Source: Rapana venosa (Eukaryota; Mollusca; Gastropoda; Neogastropoda; Muricidae). Taken from it: a DNA stretch of 64,000 nt. Below the pieces are notes generated by a model, which saw only the letters and a list, made by a program, of their open reading frames with translations, did not search any database and was not told the origin of the DNA. The stretch spans positions 53,316,431 to 53,380,430 of the forward strand of contig CM054155.1 in the NCBI GenBank assembly GCA_028751875.1, read 5' to 3'. Below, in pieces: positions 23,150-33,479 of the stretch (its first letter is position 1; every line of letters starts with the position of its first letter). The position numbers and the translations under genes were made by a program.

Positions 23150-25735
23150 ATCTAAAGAAAGTTTTGATGTGATAGAAAACAAATTGTCAACAGTCGGTGT
23201 CCAGTGTACATCCCCCCGCGGTTGGCCAGTGTGACTCATGCCCGGGGGAGTGATAAAACATGCGACAAGTGGCCCCCAACTTCTACCAAGGTCTTTAAAG
23301 AAGCCCCCTGGAGTCCTTCATTTTGAATGCTGTCTGCTTTCCCTTTCTTTTTGTAAAAATTTTGATTTTTTAAATTTTTTTGTAGAAAACACTTGTTCAG
23401 TTTCAACTGTTTAATTGGATTTGTTAGTGGTCACACAATTTAATTAATAATTGTTTTGCTGAAACTACAACCCCCATGGCAAAAAGTAAAATGGGTGGGG
23501 AAGATATTTTTTGGATTTTTGTTATATGTCTAAATCCGACAGCTTCAAAAGCAAAAAACCTGGTTGCCCCTTCCTTTTTTTTTTTTTTTGCCAGATTCAG
23601 TTTTACAATGGGAAATGTTGGATTTATTTAAAAGAATAGGGAAACCCCCTTTCCCCAAAGATTTACTGCCCTGCCCAACTTTTGACCCCCACAACAGTAC
23701 ATTGTACTTTTTTTGATTTCCCCAGATAAAATCTGGAAAATAAGCAATGTTGGATGTTTTTGTGGTGATCACTTTCTTGAAAAAAAAACTGAATAGTTTT
23801 CTTGAATCTTCTGTTTTTGTTTTATTCCTTGATCAATAAATTTTTTTTAATTTAAATTTTGCCCTTTTTTGTATATGGAAAAAAAATAAACATGTAGCCC
23901 GAAGTTTTTTTAAATGGATGGCGCTGTTTTGGGCTTTTCTTCCCTTCTGCCCCGAATTTATAAAAAAAAAATTTGCTGTGACTAAAAAGTTCTACATTAG
24001 GGGTATTTTACCTGGGTCATTTATTTATTTAACAATAAATTTTTTTAGTTAAAGGATAATAAAAAAGTTATTCCTTTTTCACGTACAGCCCAAAATTGCA
24101 GAATTTTTTGTAAATGTTGTCATCCTTCCCAACTGCACCAATTCCCTTTTTCCTAATTTGTAAAATTTGTCTTGATACAGCCAAATCAGGAGGACCCAAA
24201 CAAAAATTTCCTTTGGGAATTTGGTGTTATCTTTTTTGGGAAAAAGAAAATTAATTCACAATCGTTTTCTTGTTCTTTCCAATGTTGTGGTTTGCAATGG
24301 ATTGAAATAAAAGCAAATAAAAGTTTTTTCCATAAAAGGGGAGAGGTAAAAGTAAAAAACGAAGGGATGCGTATTGTGCGGTTTCTTCTTACCTTTGGGT
24401 CCCTTTCCAAGTAAATGATTTCTCTTGCTTTAGAAAAGAAAAGACCATGCTCTGTTTGCCCCAACTTAAACGGCCCCATTGTAAAAAAGTTGACACCGTT
24501 GATAAGATTTTTTCCCCTTGTTGGAAGACTTCCGCCCACTACAGTTTTTAAAGGTGCAGACAAAACCCACTTGAAAGATGGTCGTCTTTTCCCATCTGTT
24601 GGTGCGGTCCTTTCGCTTGGAAAGATAGGTTCCAGTGCTTTTAGCGAATGTGCATGCGAAATTTTTGGTGAATTATATTATAGTATGTGTAGTAATTTTA
24701 AGTTCAGCCCCTGAGCTTTATCAATTCTTGTTTAAAACCTTTTGATGGGGGAACAGCAAAGGAAGGTGTTGCCAGGGTTTCCCATTGGAATTCCATTTAC
24801 AGCTTAGTCTTTAGTGTTTCAACTTTGACTCTTGACTGGGAGGCTTTAAATCGCACAGCCCTTTGGTTGCAGGGGTTTAGAAATCCCCAACGTGTGCCCC
24901 TTATGCCCACTTGGCGAAAAAAAGTGGGATGTATGTGGGAAAAGGCATTCCCCCTAAAATTTTAAAAATTTTGCCTTTCCAAAAAACAGGGTGCCCCTTT
25001 TTGCTGTTTTGGGGGATTGCAAAACGAGGACAAAAATCATAATAAAAATTTTTTTATAGTTTTTGTTTAGTATAGTTTAGTATAGTATAGAAATTTTAAG
25101 TATAGGGTATAGAAAAATAAAAGTAAAAATATTTATAAGTATATATAGTATAAGTATAGTATAGTTATAGTATAGTTTATTGTATAGTATAGAATAGAAA
25201 AAACAGCACGCATACATAGCATGGATAGTAAGTTTAAAAGTATAGTATATTTTGTATTGTATAGTATAGTATATATAGTATATAGAAAATTTATAAAGAA
25301 TTTATTTAAAGTATTAATTAATATAATATTAAAAATATAATACAAAGACAATAAATAGATAATTCGCGTCGTTGCAAAGGGGCCCCGTTTATAGTTCATC
25401 GAAGGATTTGGGGAGAGCGGGAGTTGCTGCTTTTAAACCCGGGGGAAAACCCCAAAAAACGGGAATTAAACCCCCATCGTCAGTTTTCGCGAATGTTCTA
25501 ATATAGGCTACCCCGTACAATCATAGGTGTGATGTTATGATAGGCTTTGAAATGTTGGATGTGATGAAGTGATAAAAATTATGATGATGATTGTTTGGTT
25601 GATGATAAAATGAGGAGGAGGGGGAGGAGGAGAGGAGGGGGGGGGATAGCATTAGTTGAGATGATAAAAATAATGGGAGAAAGTGGGTAATGGCCACGGA
25701 CGTTGCTGGCGGACAATGTAACAACTTAATGTAAT
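23150..25735. repeat. ~3-kb module, third copy (direct to the left arm, corrupted)
   Basis: Matches 13,990-16,960 in the same order: TTTGATGTGATAGAAAAC (23,164), the GTTTTACAATGGGAAATG region (23,598), the TTTTTCACGTACAG SINE-tail segment (24,074), the AATTTTTGGTGAATTA region (24,660), pentanucleotide array 25,050-25,290, SINE core 25,370-25,460, and (AGG)n 25,612-25,645. Similarity begins at TCTAAAGAA and stops near AATGAGAATG (about 25,735), where the other copies continue into polB. This copy therefore has no polymerase sequence attached and marks the module's limits. Confidence 0.75.
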
Positions 25736-27620
25736 GGTGTAATGAGAATGTATGATAAGGGTGCAAAGGGTTTGGCTTTTGTGCTGTTTTCCCCCTGATT
25801 ATGATAAAAATTATTTTTTTAGATAATGATGAAACATAAAAATGGATAAAAGCAAACAGGAGGTTATATGTCTTGCTTCTGTTCAAATACTTGGTATTTA
25901 GATAAAAGGCATAATTATAGTGTGAAGGGAGATGGGGGTTTAATCCATGTGTTTATTTTGAAAAGATGCTCATTTCTGTTTTTTAAAAAAAAAGAAAAGG
26001 GTTTTAAAATCCAATTTTGGGAAAACCCCGCAAGGTCTGGCTTGTCCCCGCATGGCCTGACGATTTTTGGGTTTGGTATTTTAATCACAGTGAACCCCTG
26101 GTAGCCTGGAGTTTCCCGCTTTTTTAACTAACATCATTAAAGGATTCAGAAAAAGCTACAGGTAGGTTACCCCTTTCCCGAAGAAACATTTGACGGTGGA
26201 ATTTTATCCGGCCTGAAAAACTTGCAGGGAAAGGGACTGTGTTTTTTTTTGTTGCTGGTGCTGTGGTTTCTTAGCACCAGATTCCCCGGTAAGAGATTTA
26301 AAAAAAAAGGGTTTTTTCTTTATTTTGCTGTGCGATAATAATGAGATTAATATAATGAGAGGGTGTATGTCAATGTGTTGATATTCTTTTGCGCGATCGA
26401 AAGTTTAGGGTTAAAAGACCAAACCCCAATATGCGCAACATTCGTTTATGTGGGGGTCCTGGAAAAAAAATGCTTTACCGAAGAAGCGGAGGAAAAAGAT
26501 CAGAATGTGTGCCCTGGACTCCGTGTGGTATGTCATTTTTAATCTTTTTTTTTTTTCTGTTGTCCCTATGTTTTCCTACTATCATTGTTCCCCATATTGG
26601 AATTCTCCCGAATAATCAGTTTTATTGTATTTCTCACTTTATGCCCTTATTTTTAAAAACTTTTTCATATTTCCAAAATTACGGTTTTTTTTTAAAAATT
26701 TGGGGTTTTGGTTTATGTCACTGAAATATTGGTTTGGTGGGACCACCGCAAATTTTTCCGGCTCTGTTTTTTGGGTTTTTTTGGGGAAAACGCTTGGTAT
26801 GTATTTTTTCCTTTTTGTAAAATGTAAATTTATGCAGCCCCTTTTTTAAAAGGCCCCTCCCCCCTGTTCACCGTTTGTCAAGCCAAAAACTGTACGGTTG
26901 TGGCGTCAAAACTTGTCACATGTGTACGCTTTTCCATATCGACTGCCAACTTTAGGATTGTGTTTTACGTTTTGCATTTTTGTTGTATTTGTTTTGAGTT
27001 TTCTTTTTAAAAAATGATTTAAATTTTCAATTTATGCAAAACTTTTTAACCGTGTTTCGTTTTTCGTGTCTGTTTCCAAAAATCTCTTAAATTTGTGCGA
27101 TTCTTTTTTCCGTTTCTTTTGGGAGAGAGAGTTTCTTTTTTTTTTATTCCCATTTTCAGGTTGGATAATTTCCCAGGGAAATTAGCTAAAAATTTTTCCC
27201 TTCAAGAGCTGGCAAGTTTAATATTATACATTTACAGTGTTTTTTTTGTAGGTCTTTACTCGCAGAAGAAAGCGTGCCTTTCTGAATGAAAACTGTTATT
27301 GAAAATGTGGTGTTGTTGCTTTTTTGGTTGGTTTTTTTTTCCTTTACAGTGCAAGAGTTTTGGTTTTGATTAAATTTTGGGTTAGGTTTTAAATTTAATG
27401 TGAAAAAGGATATAAAAGAATTTTTTGTTGTTTTTGTGTTAAAGGTTTTTTTTTTTGGTTTATGAATTGGTTTGATTGTTTTAAAAATTGTGTGGTTTTG
27501 GGGGTGTTTTAAAAATGTTGGAAAATGGTGGGATTGGGGGTGGTGATTAAAATGTGATATGAGGTTTATTGAGGTGTGGGTGTGTGGTTTTTGGGTGTGA
27601 TGGGGAAAGGGATGATTTTT
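25736..27620. other. T-rich unpolished non-coding sequence
   Basis: No gene or repeat family is recognised. Runs of T, G and A are over-long, and from 27,300 the sequence is mostly T and G. A short TTTTTTTGTTGCTGGTGCTG segment near 26,255 and other islands show no coding signal. Confidence 0.5.
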
Positions 27621-27794
27621 TGTGTTGTTGGCTGTGATAACAGAATTCCGTATGATCCCATGTGTGTACTATAAAGATTCTAGATATGAGTGTCCCGTAA
27701 CACTTTATTCATCAAGTTTTTAAACAGTACCCCAACCTACACTTTTGTATTGTGGCCCAAGCTAAGGAACAATAGAGCTGAATTGGTATTCTCC

Positions 27795-28016
27795 CACCCC
27801 CTCTCTCTCCGTCCCCCCTACTCTCTCTCTCTCTGTTTCCCACTCTCTCTATCTCTTCCTGTCTCTCTCTCTCTCTCAATTTCAACTGTTTGTCCAAAGT
27901 GTTTGCTATTGTCTGTTTTTCTAGAGTGTGTCATGTTTGTGCCAGTGTTGCCTTGTTCTGTCTTAGTACATACATGGATGATAAGTGTGTGTGTGTGGTG
28001 TGTGTGTAGTTTGTGA

Positions 28017-28093
<77 letters not shown>

Positions 28094-28101
28094 GTGTTGT
28101 A

Positions 28102-28140
<39 letters not shown>
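27795..28140. repeat. (TC)n and (TG)n microsatellites
   Basis: (TC)n at about 27,800-27,880 and a long (TG)n at 27,985-28,138 interrupted by TTGTGTTGTATGTA. These lie just upstream of the putative exon at 28,174 and could be intronic. Confidence 0.95.
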
Positions 28141-28141
<1 letters not shown>

Positions 28142-28173
28142 AAATCTCTGTATCTCTTGTTGTCTGTTTGTGA

Positions 28174-28292
28174 TCCAAGTCCGAGACTGCAGCATCAAGG
28201 GACGTGATTTGGAGGCAAACGACAATGAGCCAGAGGTGTCTGTGCCCAGCACTCGGGACATGGAAGAGAACAATGAGCCTGAGAACCCCTAA
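28174..28292 (+). CDS. possible terminal exon of a host gene
   Basis: After a pyrimidine-rich tract (28,145-28,172) and a candidate acceptor AG at 28,178-28,179, one frame is open and reads as an acidic, Asn/Glu-rich tail (GRDLEANDNEPEVSVP ... EENNEPENP) ending with TAA at 28,290-28,292. The composition is protein-like and unlike the surrounding microsatellites. The 1.5 kb that follows is non-coding and contains an AATAAA at about 29,832, consistent with a 3' UTR. I do not recognise the protein. Transcript evidence would decide. Confidence 0.35.
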
Positions 28293-29860
28293 GTCTTGGG
28301 ACCATGGACATAGCTTCTTGCTTGGGTTGGTCACAGCCTCTGTGCCTCTGTAGCTGACTGTCTGTCAGTCTGTATGTCTGTTTGTTTGTTTGTCTGTCTG
28401 TATCTCTGTCTCTGTCTGTCTGAAAGAGATAAAGAAAGAGAGACCGATAGCCAGACAGACAGTCTGTCTGTCTGTCTCTTACTCTTTATCTCTTTCTCTT
28501 TGAATGCTAAAAGCAAAGAGTCAAAAGGATAAATGATCTCTTTTTCAGTTGTTGCTTTTAAAAAAAAAGATAGTATTGGGATGGAGCAGGTAGGTGAGGT
28601 AAATACCCTGTTTAGGCATTATGGTAGACGGGAAACGAAAGGGGCAGCTACATTTTAAACCACTATGCAACACCCTGTCAGAAATGTCTCTGTAATGCTT
28701 CAAAGGAAACAATACGTCAGCACTTGTGTATCAAAACTTTCTTTAGCCCATCATATCTCATACCAGTCATGCAGCAACCCTATGGGCTTGGTGCTGTAAT
28801 GTCCACAAGATAGACGAAATTTTCTCCATCAAAGAGCAGTGAAGTGAAGCTCTTTTTACCTAATCTGTCCATTACAACAGATAGAATAATGAAGAAACTC
28901 CTTAGCAATATGCTTGTTTAGAATAACAGGTAGCTATTTAGTTCAGTTTTTTCATCTGATGTCAAAAAGAAATGAACCTATGAGGAATTATATGCCCTCC
29001 TCTTCCATGTATGTACAATAAATCAAGCTTTGGCTTTTTGGCCCCATATGTAGGGAATTTCCAATACAGCTGTAGAGCATCAAGTCTTCACAACAATTTG
29101 AGAAATTAGTACATATTTTCTAATGTTTTGAATTGGTAGTTTCCTTATCATAAAAAAACATTGTTTTTTCTATAATCAGATTTTAATTTTCCATCTACCA
29201 TCTACTTTACATGTGTGCGTTCGTGCGTGCGTGCGTGTGTTTGTGTGTGTGTATGTGTGTGTATGTGTGTATATGTGTGTGTACAAGTAAATGCATATCA
29301 ATAAATGCATGGTTGTGTGAATGGGTGCATGTAAACCTGAGTGGCTACATGACTAAACAAGTTCATGGGAGTATGCATAGGGCATGCACAAATGTCTATG
29401 AAATTGCTGCTTGAATTACAGAAGTAGTTGTAAGTGAAATTTCTTCTCTGGTCGTTGTACTTTCTGTGGTGATGATGCTGTTGTTGTTATTGCAAGAGTT
29501 GTAAATAATTTCTTGATGCTGTTTCATCTTTGCTACTGTCCAGACTGTTGTTACTGTTGGTACTGTCTTTTTGTATTAATATGATGTTGATGCTGTTAGA
29601 ATCATTTCTGTTGGTGTTTTGAATGTGAATACAGCTTTCTAATTTTTCAGCACTCGGAAACGGACTGGGAAACATGTTGTTCCTCCTTTCAGGAGTTTAC
29701 CTGCAAAGTGTAGCTGTCAGCCTCTCTCCTTAAGTTGCTGTGACAAGGACTGTCCCGTTACCTTACGTACTATTTACAAGATGTTCTAGGCGTCTTTCTC
29801 TCTAGAAAACTAAGATCTTTGTTTTTTCAACAAATAAACTTTCAGTGCAAAAAGATGGTG
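28293..29860 (+). other. possible 3' UTR of the preceding exon; contains hairpin and microsatellites
   Basis: No ORF of note. Bases 28,355-28,505 are (CTGT)n and (GT)n-rich and fold back on themselves: GAAAGAGATAAAGA-type sequence at 28,421 pairs with TCTTTATCTCTTTC at 28,485, and (CAGA)n pairs with (TCTG)n. An imperfect (TGTG/TGCG)n lies at 29,212-29,285. AATAAA occurs at about 29,832. The UTR assignment depends on the exon being real. Confidence 0.3.
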
Positions 29861-30274
29861 CTCAGCTTTGAGTTTTTTGTCATGTACGAGTAGTTTGCTT
29901 CGGAGAAAATCTGGAGAGAAAAAAAGGACAATGTGTGTGTATGTGTGTGTGGTTTGACGTAATAGCATTACGACTTATACTATCTTTGTTACAAAAGACT
30001 GTGTTTCCCAAACAGTCAAACCCTCTTTATATTAGGATTCTGTGTGTTTTTAAAGCGATTCTAAAATAAACTCTCTTTGATTATAAATCATACAGTATAT
30101 TATACAGTTTTGATGAAAGTTTGCCAGAATTATCAGTCATAAGGATGAATCTGGCACCATTTAGAACTAAATGGGGTATAGTCCAGTTTCACCATCAGAT
30201 TAATCAAGTGCTTCTTTTCAGTCTAAATAGGTGTTTCAAAACTTAAATTGCAATTTGTCTCAAACAGCAACAAT
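29861..30274. other. non-coding flank of the Polinton
   Basis: AT-rich sequence without recognised features. The six bases adjoining the left terminal repeat are AACAAT (30,269-30,274). Confidence 0.5.
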
Positions 30275-30433
30275 AGAGATAGGTTAAAGGTCGACTCAAG
30301 CTCAACTACATCCTTTTCATATAAAACCACGCAACTTGTGGTCTGATTCGGCTTCACCTCATCAGACCAAGAGTTGCATAGTTTTATATGAAAACAAAGC
30401 AGTTTACCTTGAGTCGGCCTTTACCCTATCTCT
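30275..30433. repeat. left terminal inverted repeat of the Polinton (itself palindromic)
   Basis: Reads AGAGATAGGTTAAAGGTCGA from the outside and is the reverse complement of 53,636-53,794 along its whole length, with about 10% mismatches. The repeat is also internally palindromic: its own end is CCTTTACCCTATCTCT, and TTTTCATATAAAAC pairs with GTTTTATATGAAAA. A single-stranded end could therefore form a long hairpin. Confidence 0.85.
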
Positions 30434-30527
30434 CTACTAAAAATGAAAGTGATACTATCTTTTTGTTATGGGTAAAACATAAACTTATAGGGTTGATACT
30501 GAAACAAATTTTATTTGAATAAAATAT

Positions 30528-30770
30528 TTAAGAACCTGACAAGAACTTAACAAATACTTATTTAAGAACTTCACAAATATTTATTTAAGAACTAAAACAA
30601 GAACCTGACAAGAACCTAAAAAGAACCTGAAAAAAACCTAACAATAACCAAAACAAGAACCTAACAATAACTAAAACAAGAACTAAAACAAGAACTTAAC
30701 AAGAACTAAAACAAGATCTTAATAAGAACTCAACAAGAACCTAACAAAGAACCTGATAAGAACTTATTCA
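30528..30770. repeat. subterminal minisatellite, AAGAACCTAACAAGAACT-type units
   Basis: Short A-rich units (AAGAACCTGAC, AAGAACTAAAAC, AAGAACTTAAC) are repeated about twenty times between the terminal repeat and the first gene. The same array, expanded to about 555 bp, lies at the same place in the second element (54,703-55,258). Confidence 0.9.
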
Positions 30771-30835
30771 ATAATTGTTTAATATAAAATATATTGATAA
30801 AGATAGACTTTATAAATTGCGGCGAACTTTTGCAG

Positions 30836-31250
30836 ATGACATCTACTGTTTCTAGTCAAGAAGAAATAACTGATGAGGATAAGAAGTTGTACTCTTTTGA
30901 TGCTTGTGGTAAAACAAAGCACTACTTAGGAACACAACTGAGAGTTGAACAGGTACAGCAGTTACCACCACAAGACATTATTAAGTATTATACTAGGTAT
31001 GAATCTCTTCTTGGAGCAAAAATGGTGAGAAGCCTAGGGCATACTGTTATTGGCCTATAGGCTAAAGCAACAAGTATTTTTTTTAATGTGGACTCAGAAG
31101 CTGACTTAGCATATGACCTGGCACAAGATCCTGTTTTGTCTAAGTCGCTGGAGACACTTGGCTGTGAGATGTATTATTGTGTTGGCGCCCTGTTAGCACC
31201 AGTAGATACTGGTATGATAACTTTAAATCATATAAATTTAAACAACATAG
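30836..31250 (+). pseudogene. first Polinton gene: small protein of unknown function
   Basis: The ATG at 30,836 follows TTTTGCAG. The frame reads MTSTVSSQEEITDEDKKL, then YLGTQLRVEQVQQLPPQDII and GAKMVRSLGHTVIG, meets an in-frame TAG at 31,058, and continues NVDSEADLAYDLAQDPVLS and MYYCVGALLAPVDTGMITL to near 31,250. The corresponding codon in the second copy (56,050-56,080) is sense, so the stop is specific to this copy. About 140 residues, no signal peptide, with a hydrophobic GALLAPV segment near the end. No named family is recognised. It overlaps or abuts the next gene's ATG at 31,257. Confidence 0.6.
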
Positions 31251-31256
31251 AGAAAG

Positions 31257-31706
31257 ATGGAAGAACAGAACACAGTGATGAACCAACAGGAAGCACAGGA
31301 GAATGCAACGAACCAAGCGCAGCAGACCCTTCCACAAGTCACAACAGTGACCAAGAGTGGTAAGAGCCCTGGGAGAGTTGAAACTGGCAAGAGGTTGGCC
31401 GAATGGACTCGACTGAAAAATCTTAGTAATCAAGCAAAGCAATGGATCTTATCCGGAGAAACATAAGAAAAAGAGATGCCTATAGAAACACCGAAAAATG
31501 ACATACCACCACCAAAAACAAATATTCAGTCTTACTTGTTATACGGCATAACTGTTATTGGCATTGTTTATACAGCTTATAGAGTATGGAGCAACAAGGC
31601 ACCAACAAAGCAAGAACCACAGCAAGAACATAAACCAATCCTACAACTACAACCACAACCATTGCAAAACAAACAGCCTGACAGCCACCCATTTAGAATG
31701 TATTAA
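31257..31706 (+). pseudogene. second Polinton gene: basic region plus one membrane segment
   Basis: The ATG at 31,257 opens a Gln/Asn/Thr-rich start, then a basic segment GRVETGKRLAEWTRLKNLSN, a motif style that recurs in Polinton proteins. After an in-frame TAA (31,464-31,466) the same frame continues MPIETPKNDIPPP into a hydrophobic helix, SYLLYGITVIGIVYTAYRVW, and a Gln/Pro-rich tail ending at TAA 31,704-31,706. In the second copy the TAA position is TCA, showing that it is one gene of about 149 residues. Probably a single-pass membrane or virion-membrane protein; function unknown. Confidence 0.65.
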
Positions 31707-31747
31707 TATAGTTATATAAATATTTAATTTACACATATAGTACAAAT

Positions 31748-31981
31748 ATGAGTACAGAAAAGACAGCAGTTACTTTGGTCTACCATGCCGCCATTATTGG
31801 TGGTCTTAGCGTTGGCTATACTATGTAAGGAAAGAACCTTCTGAAAATGAAGCCTGCTGATCTAGGAAAACTAGACTTTGAGGACAGTGCCAAGCTAGTT
31901 GCGGTTGTAACAGCATCCGTTGCTTCAAAAGACTTCTTGGTTAAGCAGAGAATTATACCAGAAAATATAAGTCCAAAATAA
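31748..31981 (+). pseudogene. third Polinton gene: small hydrophobic protein
   Basis: The ATG at 31,748 starts MSTEKTAVTLVYHAAIIGGL, a hydrophobic N-terminus. An in-frame TAA at about 31,826 is followed by the same frame (GKNLLKMKPADLGKLDFED, then KLVAVVTASVASKDFLVKQR) to TAA at 31,979-31,981. The second copy has a sense codon at this stop but its own breaks elsewhere. About 77 residues. The stop lies only 3 nt before the ATG of the next gene, a spacing more typical of viruses than of host genes. Confidence 0.6.
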
Positions 31982-31984
31982 GAA

Positions 31985-32389
31985 ATGGCTTCTGTAGTGA
32001 TGATGGTTGGTGGTGCTGTAGTTAACGCACTTGCTTTTACAGGTAGCAACTACTTGTTTTCTAAACTTCATACAGATGAGGAAAGGAAGAAACACGATAA
32101 AGCAATAGAACAACTGGACAGAGCACAGGTAGAATACGAAAGACAAAGAATTGCTCAGTTACACTTTATTAACGAAAAACTTCGTGAACAAGGACATGCC
32201 ACAAAAACATTTAACATGTTGACACAGCAATTAAGGAGTACTACATTGTTACAGGCAAACAAATACCTGTTCTTACTAAACCACAGCTTTGTGATTATTA
32301 TCAGCCTATGGAAACCCAGAAGAAGGGTGAGATTGCATTCATTGTGGTGGGCATGACTTGTATATTTCTTAGCACAGAAGGTTGGTTAA
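31985..32389 (+). pseudogene. fourth Polinton gene: membrane/coiled-coil protein (frameshifted copy)
   Basis: The ATG at 31,985 starts MASVVMMVGGAVVNALAFTG, a hydrophobic N-terminal helix, followed by a charged helical segment (HTDEERKKHDKAIEQLDRAQ ... QRIAQLHFINEKLREQG). Near 32,213 the frame is lost relative to the intact copy at 57,008-57,415. The C-terminal part, GEIAFIVVGMTC with a second hydrophobic helix, lies in another frame and ends at TAA 32,387-32,389. Proteins of this layout are common in Polintons; function unknown. Confidence 0.7.
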
Positions 32390-32423
32390 CCAACAGGAAA
32401 CTATTTTTAATTATATTAGAACA

Positions 32424-33400
32424 ATGGATGCCAAACTCTCTAAGATATACTACATGTCAAAAGGGTACTGGAAAGGACAGGCAGCTATTAACAAACTGAG
32501 CATTGCAGCAGGAGTAAGTTCTGAGCTAGCAAAAAAGTTGCTGTCTAAACAAGCAATATGGCAGATCTATTTACCTGCTCCAAGGAAAACGTCTTTGTCA
32601 ACATAAAGCCAAATGTTTACTCATAAAAATTAGACCTTTTTTAGGGCCCCATGACCAATCAGGAAAAAGGTATAAGAAATCAGACTGGGGTGGAGGTGTT
32701 CTAGGTATAAAAAAGTGAGCCCCCTTCCCCCCTAAAAAAGATTTGCTACCGCAAGGGCATTTGTTTTTTGCAGGATCTTGAAGGGCCCCTTTAAAGTATC
32801 CCAGACCCCATTCGTCCCCGATGGGGAAAAAGATTTTTAAAAAGGAACTTTTTTAAATCAGCTTTTTACGGGAAGATGGGGTAGCGTAAAAAGAGGTTTC
32901 CCAGGAAAACCACAGATCTCAAGCACTGGTTAAAAACTTTAAAAAAACTTTTTCGCAAAAAGGACTGTTTGCATATCAGTTACCCCCAAAGAAATCAGGG
33001 ACCCCGGCACCAAAATCAGAGTGGGTAAAAAGGACTCCCGGGTTTTTTGAGAGCAATGAATTTGGAGGTTACTAAACCCACGGGGGTTAAAATTTTGATG
33101 CCTTTAAAACCCCAAAACAAACGAAAACAACAAAACTAAGCAAACAAAAATTTCCCTTTTGGGGAAAAAAACTTAAAATTTTTGGTTGTTTCCTGAGAAG
33201 GGGACCCCAGCCCCTCGCAAGCGAGCAAAAGACCCCTTTTCGGGGAATAAACATTTATGAAAAAAAAAAAAGTTGTGGGATGGATCCCCCCTTTTATTTT
33301 TTTTCACTGCCTGCCACAGCAAGCTTTTTTTTAGAGAGAAAACTGAAAGCAAAGTGCCACCTAAACTTTTTCGTTTCAGAAAGGGTAGGAATACTATTTC
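32424..33400 (+). pseudogene. int: Polinton integrase (retroviral-type DDE), copy 1
   Basis: The ATG at 32,424 opens an intact N-terminal region (SKIYYMSKGYWKGQAAINKL, then LAKKLLSKQAIWQIYLPAPR) to about 32,605. From there the sequence has homopolymer-type errors and the frame is lost, but colinear pieces match the better copy at 59,850-60,692: NHRSQALV near 32,912, TPAPKSEWVKR near 33,010, and FREKTESKVP near 33,340. The enzyme would cut and join the transposon ends. Whether this copy is truly broken or only badly sequenced cannot be told. Confidence 0.75.
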
Positions 33401-33479
33401 ATCAAAAGAAGGGGTGGGCCTGGCCCTCATCAATTTTTTTTAAATTAGGGACACTTTGGCACCTTTTTTTTAAACACTA

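Noticed and set aside
30528..30770. CRISPR-like array
   Set aside because: Units are short, variable and contiguous without unique spacers; eukaryotic context. It is a minisatellite.
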